A stretch of DNA of 64,000 nt, taken from contig NC_064614.1 of NCBI RefSeq assembly GCF_023898315.1, positions 374,603,348 through 374,667,347 of the forward strand. The letters run 5' to 3'. The translations under genes were made by a program, and so were the position numbers. The notes below the pieces were generated by a model. It was not told the DNA's origin, made no database searches, and was given only the letters and a program-made list of their open reading frames with translations. Of this stretch, positions 42,262-53,529 are shown piece after piece (within the stretch, counting starts at the first letter, position 1; each line of letters opens with the position of its first letter). The DNA is from Schistocerca nitens (lineage: Eukaryota; Arthropoda; Insecta; Orthoptera; Acrididae).

Positions 42262-44668
42262 TGTTTAACATTTCAGAAATAGTCATGCAATGACTTAACT
42301 GTTTTGTGTATTGAAAGAACTTGATTTTACATGGACTGTATACCACGTGGTGAAGTTGAAAAAGAAATTGTTTGAAATACGATAATTATAAACTTATGAA
42401 AACAAGATATTTTGCTTTGACCCTCGCAGTCATTACAGAAAACCGATGAACGGTATCGTCACGAATTCGGAGACTTCTCCCATCTACCGATTAGAATCAG
42501 GGTGGCAGGGCACCTAAAACACTACACAGATGATTTCCTTATACTGATCATGAAACGGAATTTCACACACTCTGCCTGCTGACACTGATTTGATGCGAGA
42601 GATTTACTACTAATACAAGATTTAATTTCGGCTGATAAGCATACGTCAATTAATATACATAAATATGACACACTACTGGTCAACATAAAACGTGAACAAC
42701 ATGAACGACATCTACAGGATACTAACTTCATTTATTTACTTCAGCTTCTTGCTAAATTTACTACTCAGAAGTTATACACCGCATACCATGATGTCAACAT
42801 TAAAAACGACACAACTGCAAATCGTTTCAAGTTATCTCGCTGTTTCACGTAACCCCATTTTACGGTTCTGTTTTTTATATCGCGTTCAGAAGAAGAAAAA
42901 AAAGTATCATGTCATTTGATCCGATTACAAATTCTGAAATCAGTTGTGAATTACGTACACAGTTACACACGTAACGTCATTGGCTACGTATGTACACAGA
43001 TGCAACCTTTACAGAAAATATGCAAAGCATATCCATTGATTTATTTATTTTTGCCGAATGAGCCAAAGTTCAAACACTTCACGATACGTATAATAAGCAG
43101 AAATGTACTAAGTCATGCAGACGGTCACCTAACAGAACATTTTGGCGTTGCTTCCATTCTCACATCTTTTCCGATAACACATGTGTAAACTTTTCGGGCT
43201 CTCGCGCTAACTGTAAATCTCTGGCCTCAGATCAGTGTCAGAAGGCAGAGGGTGTAAAATTCATAAATTCGAGATAAGTGTAAGGAAAGTGTAAGTACAA
43301 TGTTCTTAATGCCCTCCCCTCCCTGTTCAGATCAGTAGATACCAGAAGAAGTCTCTAAATTCGTTTCGTAGCCGGGTACAAGTTTTCTGTTAAAACTGTG
43401 AGAAACAAAGCAAAACATCACTTTTTGGCAATTTTATAACTATAGTTTTTTAAATAATTTTTTTTTCACACTCACAGCATGACTTGCAGGCTATGTTTTG
43501 CCGAGTGTTTATGAAATCAGAAAACAGTATCTTCATACTTATTTCCAAGACATTATGTATAATAAACCCACATTAGTGACAGATGACGCGCACAGTGTCA
43601 ATATCCATGAGCCGCCCGAGAGTCGATATCCACTGCTGTTCTGCACATATAAAACAATAAAATGTAGAGACACAACAGTCGAGTTCTACATAAATGGATA
43701 CCAACACCACGCACCAAATTATCGGTTGTCGTAGGAAAAGCTACATTTTATGAACAGAAATTATTCCAAAATCTTAAAATGGCGGCGAAACAGCAACTAT
43801 GTCAATCTGAAGAGGTTGAATAACCAACCAACCAGTTGCAGACAAAGGTTTATGAGCCCTTGACTTAGGCTTCGATATCTGTAAAAATATCTTCTTCAGA
43901 AACAGTGGGCCTTGTTACTTCACATGATGGTTCATTAGAGTAAACCAAATTCAGAAATTATTCCTTCATATTCTGTCAGTGAGATCCTCTTTGAACTACA
44001 TTCATGTAAAATATTGCTGATTCGGTAATGGCCTGGTAATGGTGTTCATTATCGATGTTTTTGGTACTGTAATAAATATTATAGAAAAAGATTGAAATTA
44101 GGATTACGGCCCATAAATATACCACCATAACTTGTAAAATTCTGTTCTACAAGAACAATCACTCACTCCAAATAAATCTTGATAAATACGGATGTGTGAT
44201 TGGAAGCGAATATTTTCGATGTAATAATTGAAAGTTAGTAGATGTCCTGTATAATGAACACTAAACAACCGCCTTTGGAATACGGTCTGCTCTTCACCTA
44301 CGTAACTCAACAAGACATGCTAGGAAGCATTTCTCATTTTCTTAATCCATTACAAATGTTGCACAACACAGACACGAAATACACGAAGTACTTTCAAACA
44401 GATGGGCCTTACAAAAGGAAAAAAAAATCTTCCATTTCTTTCAACTGTTTGCCGGCCTTTTCGCATTTTACAATAATTTTAAAATAATCATTTACGGCCT
44501 GCAGTTAAAATGAATTACTCAACTAATACAATTAATTAATAAATAGTTTAGTTAAACGTAGATGCTTATTAAATTTATCTTTGGATCAACGATTGACAAT
44601 AGACGTTTTCCTAATTCATATTCGGAAATGTTGGCTTTGAAACATGGAACGTTGTTTATAGCATTGAT
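42262..44668. other. no recognisable feature
   Basis: About 2.4 kb of AT-rich DNA with many short frames (none above about 90 codons) and no transposon ends or motifs that I recognise. Confidence 0.45.
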
Positions 44669-44679
44669 AATTACTCTGA

Positions 44680-44908
44680 TGGTTCAAATGGTTCAAATGG
44701 TTCAAATGGCTCTGAGCACTATGGGACTTCACATCTATGGTCATCAGTCCCCTAGAACTTAGAACTACTTAAACCTAACTAACCTAAGGACATCACACAA
44801 CACCCAGCCATCACGAGGCAGAGAAAATCCCTGACCCCGCCGGGAATCGAACCCGGGAACCCGGGCGTGGGAAGCGAGAACGCTACCGCACGATCACGAG
44901 ATGCGGGC
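44680..44908 (-). mobile_element. SINE, chimeric family 3 (Gly tRNA-like head, family 1 tail)
   Basis: The tail on the left is that of family 1, extended by extra ggttcaaat units (ggttcaaatggttcaaatgg). The head on the right is different. Read on the minus strand it starts gcccgcatctcgtgatcgtg, has an anticodon-loop-like gcttcccacgc and a B box gggttcgattcccggcggg, resembling a glycine tRNA (CCC). The junction carries ctctgcctcgtgatggctgg. Target-site duplication aattactctga at 44669-44679 and 44909-44919. Confidence 0.9.
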
Positions 44909-44919
44909 AATTACTCTGA

Positions 44920-46382
44920 AAAAATTTCATTATGATGGTTATTATGCGGCTTCCACAACATGATAGTGATTCAAGATGTTTACGTACCTATGATTGTGCA
45001 GATAAATTTGCAGTCGTGATGCAGACAATTGTTGCTGGATGTACGCAGCAACGCATGAGGGAGACACAGAGATGTCTGCCTCAATTACTCAGATAAACTG
45101 ACATAATTGCTCCTCTGAGGTGATGAGCGACGCCCTAATTGCAGTTCAGTTTTAATTGCTACTGCCGCAGCGTACTGTCTCGCTCCACTAGCGCCTCAGA
45201 CAACACGCTACAGCAGAGAGTAATTATTGCCTGCTGTCACTCTGCATTTCATTATCGGAGATAAACCACTTGCTCTACACGTGTCGAGCTGGTATCCTTC
45301 TCAGCCCTGTGATACATTCCTTCTCTTAAATTCGACGAAGCTTGAAATACGAGTATAACGCTTTCGTGTCAGCTTTGTACAGAATACTTCCTATGCAATG
45401 AAAACCATTATTTATATTCTAGCATTTCCAAAAGTTCTGAAGTTAATTTTTGATCGTTGGCTATCTGCTATAATTTTGAACAGCCATTAGTAACGTCGCC
45501 GTATAACGTTTCTTATTACGTGAGTGCTTAAAGTTTATAAGAGCCTGTCGATGTTCAAGAGAGGAGTTACCGGCACAGTCGTCTTGTTTGCTATTTCACA
45601 ACTGATCATTTCCGGCTATATTCTATGTTCCACACAGGTCTGATGTGTTTTTGATTTGGTTTAAGCATCATTGTCCAGGTGACAAGGCAACAGAAGTACG
45701 AAAATGAATTTATTTTCCTCATTTTTTTCTGATGCTTCAAGAATATTCGGTTTGTGTTGTTTGTGCAGGGAATTTAATTTCAGCTTCGTTTAATAACTGT
45801 CTCTCTTTTCTTAAAAAACGAATGATATTGTTGTTAGTTTTTTCTTGACACGTTAAGTGTTCAAAACTGCTGTAAATGCTCGGCAAATCTTGAAAATTGC
45901 ATTTATTATGTTTACTTTGAAGTTTACATTGAAAAATTTACTGTACTGTATTACAAATCTTTTGAGGCTGTTTTATAGCAATTTATAAACTCTTTTCCTT
46001 TATTATTTTTATTGATTCGTTGATTCATTCATTTACTCATTTGCTTGTACTTCAATTGCCCCTACTTAATGAGACTGCCGTAATACCAGTGTGCTCGAAC
46101 CGATACTAACGAAAATTTCATTCTTTGCTACTTAATTTTCAGAACATTTTGTTTCCTTTGAAGCTTCGCGTGATTTGTTTTCCTGTGCATATATTTGCGT
46201 TAACGCTAATAGTCTTCCATTGGGAAACATCCTTGAATACCTCACAGAAAAACAAAAGCCAGATCCGTTATCAGTATTTCACACGCTCATTTTGACTGAG
46301 GTTTATTCAGTTACTGATTTAATTTTCTGTTGTCGGAACTTTGTATTTGTTTTGATTTTCTGTTGTAACTTTGTATGTTTTC
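44920..46382. other. no recognisable feature
   Basis: AT-rich intergenic DNA. No frames with motifs and no transposon ends seen. Confidence 0.45.
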
Positions 46383-46395
46383 AAAATAGTTATAA

Positions 46396-46803
46396 AAATG
46401 TTCAAATGTGTGTGAAATCTTACGGAACTTAACTGCTAAGGTCATCAGTTCCTAAGCTCACACACTACTTAACCTAAATTTCCTAAGCACAAACACACAC
46501 ACCCATGCCCGAGGGAGGACTCGAACCTCCGCCGGGACCAGCCGCACAGTCCATGACTGTAGCGCCCTAGACCGCTCGGCTAATCAAATAAATGGTTCAA
46601 ATGGCTCTGAGCACTATGGGACTTAACTTCTGAGGTCATCAGTCCCCTAGAACTTAGAACTACGTAAACGTAACTAACCTAAGGACATCACACACATCCA
46701 TGCCCGAGGCAGGATTCGAACCTGCGACCGTAGCGGTCACCAAACTGAAGTGCTTAGAACAGCACGGCCACACCGGCCGGCGCTCGGCTAATCCCACGCG
46801 GCC
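46396..46803 (-). mobile_element. SINE, family 2, carrying a nested family 1 SINE
   Basis: The outer copy runs from its tail (tgttcaaatgtgtgtgaaat) to its head (cgctcggctaatcccacgcg) with the inner SINE at 46586-46780. The outer target-site duplication aaaatagttataa lies at 46383-46395 and 46804-46816. Confidence 0.95.
46586..46780 (-). mobile_element. SINE, family 1, nested in a family 2 SINE
   Basis: The target-site duplication cgctcggctaatc (46573-46585 and 46781-46793) is itself the A-box region of the outer SINE. The inner copy is therefore the younger one. Head and tail are complete. Confidence 0.96.
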
Positions 46804-46816
46804 AAAATAGTTATAA

Positions 46817-47652
46817 TTTTAAGAATATTATTATAGAAACAAATTTTGTCATAGTTCCACGCCTTGCGTAGTCAGCTAGTGCATTTCGTGTGCAAAATGA
46901 AACTACGAGTATTTTTATAGGTAAAACTGTTTAAGTATATATGAGTTGGTTTATGATCTTGTGGAAACATCCAGTCTGTGGAATTGCGTAGATGGTAACT
47001 ATGACTGACTCATCGTGGAGAACGTCTTAGTTTCATCCCATCGATTGTTTCAAGTATCAGTTTTTAATTCTTCAGGAAAATGTACGTCGTAAACACAAAT
47101 AGATTAAAATTCGTGCTCGACCGACCTTCAGGTCAGGACACTCTCCGTTCATGGGAACTCTCTATCAGGTTGAAATATTAAGGCTTATTTAGCTTCCTGA
47201 ATTGTAGCTTCAATCAGAGGAAAGAGGCACAATTTTAATGTGTCTTGAAGTTTGAACAGTCTGTTAGTTCCGGTTTTATTTTTCGTGTTAACCGATGGAG
47301 AACTGGTAAATTCAGTCACTGTGCTTTAATATTGTTCTGTTTCAGAAATTATACTTTTTTCTCTGTTTTGCTTACATGTACTCGAGCGGTCCCGAAACGT
47401 CAGTTGTATATCACTTAATATTAATAGCGAACTTCACTGTCTTCGGTGCACTCGTATTTCTGCGAGGGATTTCCTCATATATAATGGACGCTTGACTAAA
47501 AAATCTTGATGAAGGTATCTAGAAGGCTACGATCTAACCATGACTGGTTTCGTGGCCATTTAACGTCGAAAACAACAATTGTAACAGTATACGTTTACGA
47601 ACTAGCAGATTAAAAACGGAAATAATATCTAAAATGCGATCGTTTTGTAATA
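46817..47652. other. no recognisable feature; TA target of the Tc1 element at its end
   Basis: AT-rich intergenic DNA; nothing recognised before the Tc1 terminal repeat. Confidence 0.45.
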
Positions 47653-49074
47653 CACTCCTGGAAATTGAAATAAGAACACCGTGAATTCATTGTCCCAGGA
47701 AGGGGAAACTTTATTGACACATTCCTGGGGTCAGATACATCACATGATCACACTGACAGAACCACAGGCACATAGACACAGGCAACAGAGCATGCACAAT
47801 GTCGGCACTAGTACAGTGTATATCCACCTTTCGCAGCAATGCAGGCTGCTATTCTCCCATGGAGACGATCGTAGAGATGCTGGATGTAGTCCTGTGGAAC
47901 GGCTTGCCATGCCATTTCCACCTGGCGCCTCAGTTGGACCAGCGTTCGTGCTGGACGTGCAGACCGCGTGAGACGACGCTTCATCCAGTCCCAAACATGC
48001 TCAATGGGGGACAGATCCGGAGATCTTGCTGGCCAGGGTAGTTGACTTACACCTTCTAGAGCACGTTGGGTGGCACGGGATACATGCGGACGTGCATTGT
48101 CCTGTTGGAACAGCAAGTTCCCTTGCCGGTCTAGGAATGGTAGAACGATGGGTTCGATGACGGTTTGGATGTACCGTGCACTATTCAGTGTCCCCTCGAC
48201 GATCACCAGTGGTGTACGGCCAGTGTAGGAGATCGCTCCCCACACCATGATGCCGGGTGTTGGCCCTGTGTGCCTCGGTCGTATGCAGTCCTGATTGTGG
48301 CGCTCACCTGCACGGCGCCAAACACGCATACGACCATCATTGGCACCAAGGCAGAAGCGACTCTCATCGCTGAAGACGACACGTCTCCATTCGTCCCTCC
48401 ATTCACGCCTGTCGCGACACCACTGGAGGCGGGCTGCACGATGTTGGGGCGTGAGCGGAAGACGGCCTAACGGTGTGCGGGACCGTAGCCCAGCTTCATG
48501 GAGACGGTTGCGAATGGTCCTCGCCGATACCCCAGGAGCAACAGTGTCCCTAATTTGCTGGGAAGTGGCGGTGCGGTCCCCTACGGCACTGCGTAGGATC
48601 CTACGGTCTTGGCGTGCATCCGTGCGTCGCTGCGGTCCGGTCCCAGGTCGACGGGCACGTGCACCTTCCGCCGACCACTGGCGACAACATCGATGTACTG
48701 TGGAGACCTCACGCCCCACGTGTTGAGCAATTCGGCGGTACGTCCACCTGGCCTCCCGCATGCCCACTATACGCCCTCGCTCAAAGTCCGTCAACTGCAC
48801 ATACGGTTCACGTCCACGCTGTCGCGGCATGCTACCAGTGTTAAAGACTGCGATGGAGCTCCGTATGCCACGGCAAACTGGCTGACACTGACGGCGGCGG
48901 TGCACAAATGCTGCGCAGCTAGCGCCATTCGACGGCCAACACCGCGGTTCCTGGTGTGTCCGCTGTGCCGTGCGTGTGATCATTGCTTGTACAGCCCTCT
49001 CGCAGTGTCCGGAGCAAGTATGGTGGGTCTGACACACCGGTGTCAATGTGTTCTTTTTTCCATTTCCAGGAGTG
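47653..49074 (-). mobile_element. Tc1-like element with intact transposase, 1,422 bp
   Basis: The left terminal repeat cactcctggaaattgaaata and its complement at the right (ttccatttccaggagtg) bound the element. TA flanks both ends (47651-47652 and 49075-49076). The terminal repeats differ slightly (gaaattgaaataagaacacc against gaaatggaaaaaagaacaca). The interior is one uninterrupted transposase on the minus strand with short untranslated ends. This is the best-preserved DNA transposon in the window. Confidence 0.93.
47808..48830 (-). CDS. Tc1-like transposase, 340 aa, uninterrupted
   Basis: I chose the start MPRQRGREPYVQLTDFERGR because paired helix-turn-helix domains of Tc1 transposases begin there; the frame stays open 72 codons further upstream without similarity. 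Residues about 13-115 hold two helix-turn-helix regions (RGRIVGMREARWTYRRIAQH, TSQQIRDTVAPGVSARTIRN) separated by a basic RRPGTGPQRR linker. The catalytic triad is visible as FSDES (D155), FQQDNARPH (D244) and SPIEHVWD (E277). I count 32 residues between D244 and E277, against 34 in canonical Tc1. The length fits the family. It would cut and rejoin the terminal repeats in the nucleus. The coding sequence is GC-rich compared with its surroundings, as might follow recent arrival. Activity is not proven. Confidence 0.9.
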   Translation of the reverse strand: MPRQRGREPYVQLTDFERGRIVGMREARWTYRRIAQHVGREVSTVHRCCRQWSAEGARARRPGTGPQRRTDARQDRRILRSAVGDRTATSQQIRDTVAPGVSARTIRNRLHEAGLRSRTPLGRLPLTPQHRAARLQWCRDRREWRDEWRRVVFSDESRFCLGANDGRMRVWRRAGERHNQDCIRPRHTGPTPGIMVWGAISYTGRTPLVIVEGTLNSARYIQTVIEPIVLPFLDRQGNLLFQQDNARPHVSRATQRALEGVSQLPWPARSPDLSPIEHVWDWMKRRLTRSARPARTLVQLRRQVEMAWQAVPQDYIQHLYDRLHGRIAACIAAKGGYTLY

Positions 49075-49116
49075 TAGTTTATTACGTTTGTGGCTAACTG
49101 ATTTATTTTCCCCGTG

Positions 49117-49315
49117 AGCCGACCGGTGTGGCCGAGCGGATCTAGGCGCTATAGTCTGGAACCGCGCGACCGCCACGGTCGCAGATTCGAATCCTGCCTC
49201 GGGTATGAATGTGTGTGTTGTCCTTAGGTTAATTAGGTTTAAGTAGTTCTAAGTTGTAGGAGACTGATGACCTCAGAAGTTAAGTCCCATAGTGCTCAGA
49301 GCCATTTGAACCATC
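49117..49315 (+). mobile_element. SINE, family 1
   Basis: Head with gtggccgagcggatctaggc and agattcgaatcc, complete tail. Short target-site duplication ccccgtg at 49110-49116 and 49316-49322. Confidence 0.93.
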
Positions 49316-49508
49316 CCCCGTGGCTATGACACATGGCTATGAAACCGTCTTTACATTTCGTCGATGGTTTCCGAGTAAAAAGTTGCGAATCTATAGTGAC
49401 ATAAACTTTCAATTGCACCTTTCTCTAAGAGCGAATGACAGTTCCTTATGCGAGAGCCATACGTAAGACACATTTTTCACAGCTTGCACACTGACGCTGT
49501 GTTGTAGA

Positions 49509-49704
49509 TGGTTGAAATGGCTCTGAGCACTATGGGACTCAACATCTTAGGTCATAAGTCCCCTAGAACTTATAACTACTTAAACCTAACTAACCTAAGG
49601 ACATCACACACACCCATGCCCGAGGCAGGATTCGAACCTGCGACCGTAGCAGTCCCGCGGTTCCGGACTGCAGCGCCAGAACCGCTAGACCACCGCGGCC
49701 GGCA
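49509..49704 (-). mobile_element. SINE, family 1
   Basis: Minus-strand copy. Target-site duplication tgtgttgtaga at 49498-49508 and 49705-49715. Confidence 0.95.
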
Positions 49705-49715
49705 TGTGTTGTAGA

Positions 49716-50579
49716 ATGAGACACTCTGCTGTTATTGGGGACGAAGTGTTGAGAGGCATCTCTTCTGCTGGACAAAGGATTGAACGATTACAGGTTATAA
49801 TATTACTTGAAAATACGGCTCTTCGGTTGCACAGGTAAAAATTTCCAACTTTACCTAGGTTTCAACTGCTCTAAAGCAGCCTTACGGGTTATGCTGTGCT
49901 GAAACGTGAGTATATTTCTCTTAGTTCATCCTGCATGGAACTTTAAGCATTTATTCCATTCCAGCTGCAGCTATCCAACCCCACACACCCAAACATGTCC
50001 TTCAGCTTTGTGTTTTGGTAACAATATGCAATGGCGAGTACTGAGTGCTGCCGGGTCTCCACAAAGACAACCTGTCATCTTTATTCGAAAAAGAACTTTT
50101 TCTTGTCGGACCATACCATCAACACCTAGGAGTGTTAACAGGCGTAGGTACTGTATACAGAACGCTGCGCATCTTCATGACGGGATGTAATCACTACTTT
50201 TCTGGCAAGATTGTGGAAATGGAAGCTAGCAGCATGAAGGTATCGTGTACAGTAATTGCACTCGCTGGTACACTGAGACTTATTCTCACTTCGTAGGTTA
50301 CAGGAATGAATCCACAATGGCATCTACAATCTTGGTCCTTAGTAGTTGCTTTAGGCATTTCCATTTTTGGCCAATATGAGAAACTTCTTGTTCTCCTCCT
50401 TTTGATATCCTCTTATCCAGATTTTCGCCCTGACTGCTGGGAGACGCGTTATTTGTGCAACACGAGCCACAGGACGACCACGTTTCCACGTACCGAAATT
50501 GCTGCCTCTAGTTACAAAAACAAACTTTATTTTCAACTACCCATTGATGACTGGACCATTAGAGACGGAGCTTAGATCT
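49716..50579. other. no recognisable feature
   Basis: Intergenic DNA. Short frames on both strands near 50298-50575 carry no recognisable motif. Confidence 0.4.
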
Positions 50580-50740
50580 GTGTGGATGGGGAAGAAATTC
50601 GGCCGTGGCTTTTCGAAAGAACGGTCTTCGAACTCGACTTAAGTGACTTAAGGAAATAACGATGGAAAACTTAAAACTGAACCGTCGTCCTTCCGAATTC
50701 AAGTCTAATACCTTACCACTGACCACTCTCGCTGTCTTTC
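50580..50740 (+). repeat. tRNA-like SINE fragment, family 4
   Basis: Contains gaaattcggccgtggctttt, ggaaataacgatggaaaac, gaaccgtcgtccttccgaat and accttaccactgaccactc. These are diverged forms of the family 4 repeat that ends in a serine-tRNA-like region. No target duplication found. Confidence 0.5.
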
Positions 50741-51058
50741 ATCAGAGAAGTAAGGTGTGGTTCGAAAACAACTCCTCACCATTACTTATTAGATTGTCTT
50801 TGTATAGATATTTATGTAAGTCACAAGTAATACTCGAGGATATCTCTTGCTGCAGTACCGGAGACAGTGAATATACGTGGTACACTTTTGTTGCGAAATT
50901 TGAACGGAAGCTTGAGATGTCCAGAAAGAAAGATACTTTTCACTCGTGCGGTAGACGTGAATGAAACTGGACTGTCGTTTTGTGGGTCACTTCTGCTACT
51001 CTTATTGTCCTATGCGTCCTTCCAATCACTGGGCACAATTTACTGTTCATAAGATCTA

Positions 51059-52340
51059 CGAGGGTGAGTCAAATGAGAACTTTTTTTTTAATATTATTTA
51101 TTGTGCAGAAGTGGTACAAAGCTGTATCACTTTTCAACATAATATCCCCCACGCTCAATGCAAGTCCTCCAGCGCTTATAAAGTGCATAAATTCGTTTAG
51201 AAAAAAATTCTTTTGGTAGTCCGCGCAAGCACTCATGCACTGCGTGGCATACCTCTTTCCTTCCATTGCGTCTTTGTGTGGTCCAAACATGTGGAAATCA
51301 GTTGGGGTAAGGTCTGGTGAGTATGGTGGATGAGGAAGACACTCAAAATGCAGGCCTGTGATTGTTGCAACTGTTGTACGGGCAGTGTGGGACCTTGCGT
51401 TGTCATGTTGCAAAACAACACCAGCCGACAGCAATCCACGTCGCTTTGATTTGATTGCAGGCCGCAGATGACGTTTTAGGAGATCTGTGTATGATGCACT
51501 GGTGACAGTGGACCCTCTAGGCATGTAATGCTCCAAAATGACGCCTTTTTCGTCCCAAAAGGGAGTCAGCATAACCTTCCCTGCCGATGGTTCTGTTCGA
51601 AACTTCTTTGGTTTGGGTGATGAGGAATGGCGCCCTCCTTGCTTGCTCTCTTCGTTTCCCGTTGGTAGAAGTGAACCCAGGTTTCGTCCCCAGTAACGAT
51701 TCTTGCAAGAAAGCCATCACCTTCTCGTTTATAGCGCCGAAGAAGTTCTTCACAAGCAGCAACACGTCGTTCTCTCATTTCAGAAGTCAGCTGCCATGGC
51801 ACCCATCTTGCAGACACTTTGTGAAACTGGAGCACATCTGCACAATGTGGTGTGCTGACCGATGATTAATCAGTAAACATGCTGCAATGTCATTCAGTGT
51901 CACTCGGCGGTTTTCCTACACTATGGCTTCAACTGCTGCAATGTTCTTTGGAGTCACAACTCATTGTGCCTGACCTGGGCGAGGAGCATCTTCCACTATA
52001 GTCACACCATTTGCGAACTTTCTACTCCATTCGTAGACTTGCTGTTGTGACAAACATGCATCACCGTACTGAACCTTCATTCGTCGACGAGTTTCAACAG
52101 GTTTCACACCTTCACTACGCAAAAACCGAATAACAGAACGCTGTTCTTCCCTGGTGCAAGTCACAAGTGGGGCGGCCATCTTTATACTGATACTGCGACG
52201 GTATGTTTGCATCTGCAATGCGCTACCACCTACAGGCCATTCTGCACGCTGTTTGTAGCACGCTTACCAACTTACAGGATAACGGCGCGAAATTTCGATT
52301 TATTATTACAAATTTAAGGTTTTCATTTGACTTGTCCTCG
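51059..52340 (-). mobile_element. mariner element (D34D), decayed, 1,282 bp
   Basis: The left end cgagggtgagtcaaatgaga and the right end, complement of cgaggacaagtcaaatgaaa, form inverted repeats flanked by TA (51057-51058 and 52341-52342). The length is normal for a full mariner. The minus-strand transposase is broken by stops and frameshifts. Confidence 0.9.
51069..52179 (-). pseudogene. mariner transposase pseudogene (D34D)
   Basis: Three frames cover the gene. N-terminal: MAAPLVTCTREEQRSVIRFL ... QQQVYEWSRKFANG, ending at a stop near 51961. Middle: 51835-51566 with ARIVTGDETWVHFYQRETKR, the first Asp. C-terminal: 51572-51069 with LQHDNARSHTARTT and PPYSPDLTPTDFHMFG. Between the second and third Asp I count exactly 34 residues, the mariner hallmark. 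The breaks make it inactive, but all domains are present, so it is a fairly recent loss. Confidence 0.88.
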
Positions 52341-52524
52341 TACATTTCTTGTGGTTGAAATGGGAGCTAACGCAGCTGCAAATTATGTATAGAATCTGAC
52401 ATCTCGAGGATTTTTCGTTATAAACGCAATTTGGAATCTGTGTTTAAGAACTCCGCTTTTGTTTTGATGCCCTCAGTTTCAATACCTGCGTACCCATAAG
52501 TGTTTGGACATAACTTTCACCTAC

Positions 52525-53290
52525 TTATACATCTACATGATTACTCTGCAATGCAATTCACAACTAAGTGCCTGGCAGAGGATTTGTGGTGTCTCCGCCA
52601 GACACCACACTTGCTAGGTGGTAGCCTTCAAATCTGCCGCGGTCCATTAGTATACGTCGGACCCGCGTGTCGCCACTGTCAGTGATCGCAGACCGAGCGC
52701 CGCCACACGGCAGGTCTAGAGAGACTTACTAGCACTCGCCCCAGTTGTACAGCCGACTTTGCTAGCGAAGCTACACTGACCAATACGCTCTCATTTGCCG
52801 AGACGATAGTTAGCTTAGCCTTCAGCTACGTCATTTGCTACGACCTAGCAAGGCGCCATTACCAGTTTATATTCAGTGTAATAATGTCTAAACAAGAGCG
52901 ATGTTCTCCAATTGTGGATTAAAGTTAAGTATTCCAAGAACTACGTTCTTTTCTTTGTAGGATAATTACTTTACCTTGTTCCAGACCTCACGCCAATCTG
53001 CGTGAGCTTAACGCGTGCCTTTCGGCTACCTCCGAGTGGCTTGGCTGTCTTGCTACGCCACTACAGGATTCATTGAACCACGTTTAAGCTACTTCTCTAC
53101 CGTTGCACTCTCGAACAGTGCGCAAGAGAAATGAACACTTAAATCATTTCGTGCGAGCTCTGATTCCTTTCAGTTCTCCCTATATTGGTGGGCGTGAACA
53201 AAATATTTTCACACTCTGAGGAGAATTGGTGACTGAAATTTCATGAGAAGTGTCACTTGACTTCGCTCTGATCTTCTAGGAAGTACGCAG
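52525..53290 (-). mobile_element. LINE 3' region (minus) carrying a solo LTR
   Basis: Reversed LINE tail: acatctacatgattactctg, then gtgcctggcagaggatt, the solo LTR, then ggattcattgaaccacgttt and cgaacagtgcgcaagagaaa. The same phrases end the LINE at 54177-56048 on the plus strand (ggttcgatgaactctctgcc, tgatttgcagagtatccatg). Non-coding fragment. Confidence 0.75.
52585..53065 (+). mobile_element. solo LTR, 481 bp
   Basis: Starts tgtggtgtctccgccagaca and ends cttgctacgccactaca (TG...CA). The exact 5-bp duplication ggatt lies at 52580-52584 and 53066-53070, and the flanking LINE tail is contiguous once the LTR is removed. It resembles, from memory, a common insect Gypsy-type LTR beginning with a tggtgtc...gacacca inverted repeat. 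No internal sequence, so it arose by LTR-LTR recombination. Confidence 0.92.
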
Positions 53291-53529
53291 AGGAGCGCGA
53301 CATTTTATTTAGCATTGCGGTGCAGCATGTTTCTGTCGACACGACTTTCAGAGTTCGGCAGACCCGTAGCGTCAGTGCTGTTTACCCTTCCCTATTTGTT
53401 CACGGTATGAAGGACATTCACAGATCCATGGGCTATTTGCGCAAAAAGAGGCGGTCTAGCGGTCTACCGTCACAATTCTTTAAAATGAATGCGAATGCAA
53501 GGAGAGAGGGATGAGGATTCTCAATTCTC

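Larger units (their letters stand above)
50940..52510 (-). mobile_element. LINE fragment (minus) split by a mariner element
   Basis: The left part (gaaactggactgtcgttttg ... ccaatcactgggcacaattt) and the right part after the mariner (ctccgcttttgttttgatgc ... agtgtttggacataactttc) match, in the same order, stretches at about 61410-61500 and 61940-62010 in the LINE copy near the right end. No coding motif is preserved here. Confidence 0.5.

Noticed and set aside
48165-49097. Plus-strand frames of 101-162 codons over the Tc1 element
   Set aside because: Antisense shadows of the GC-rich transposase.
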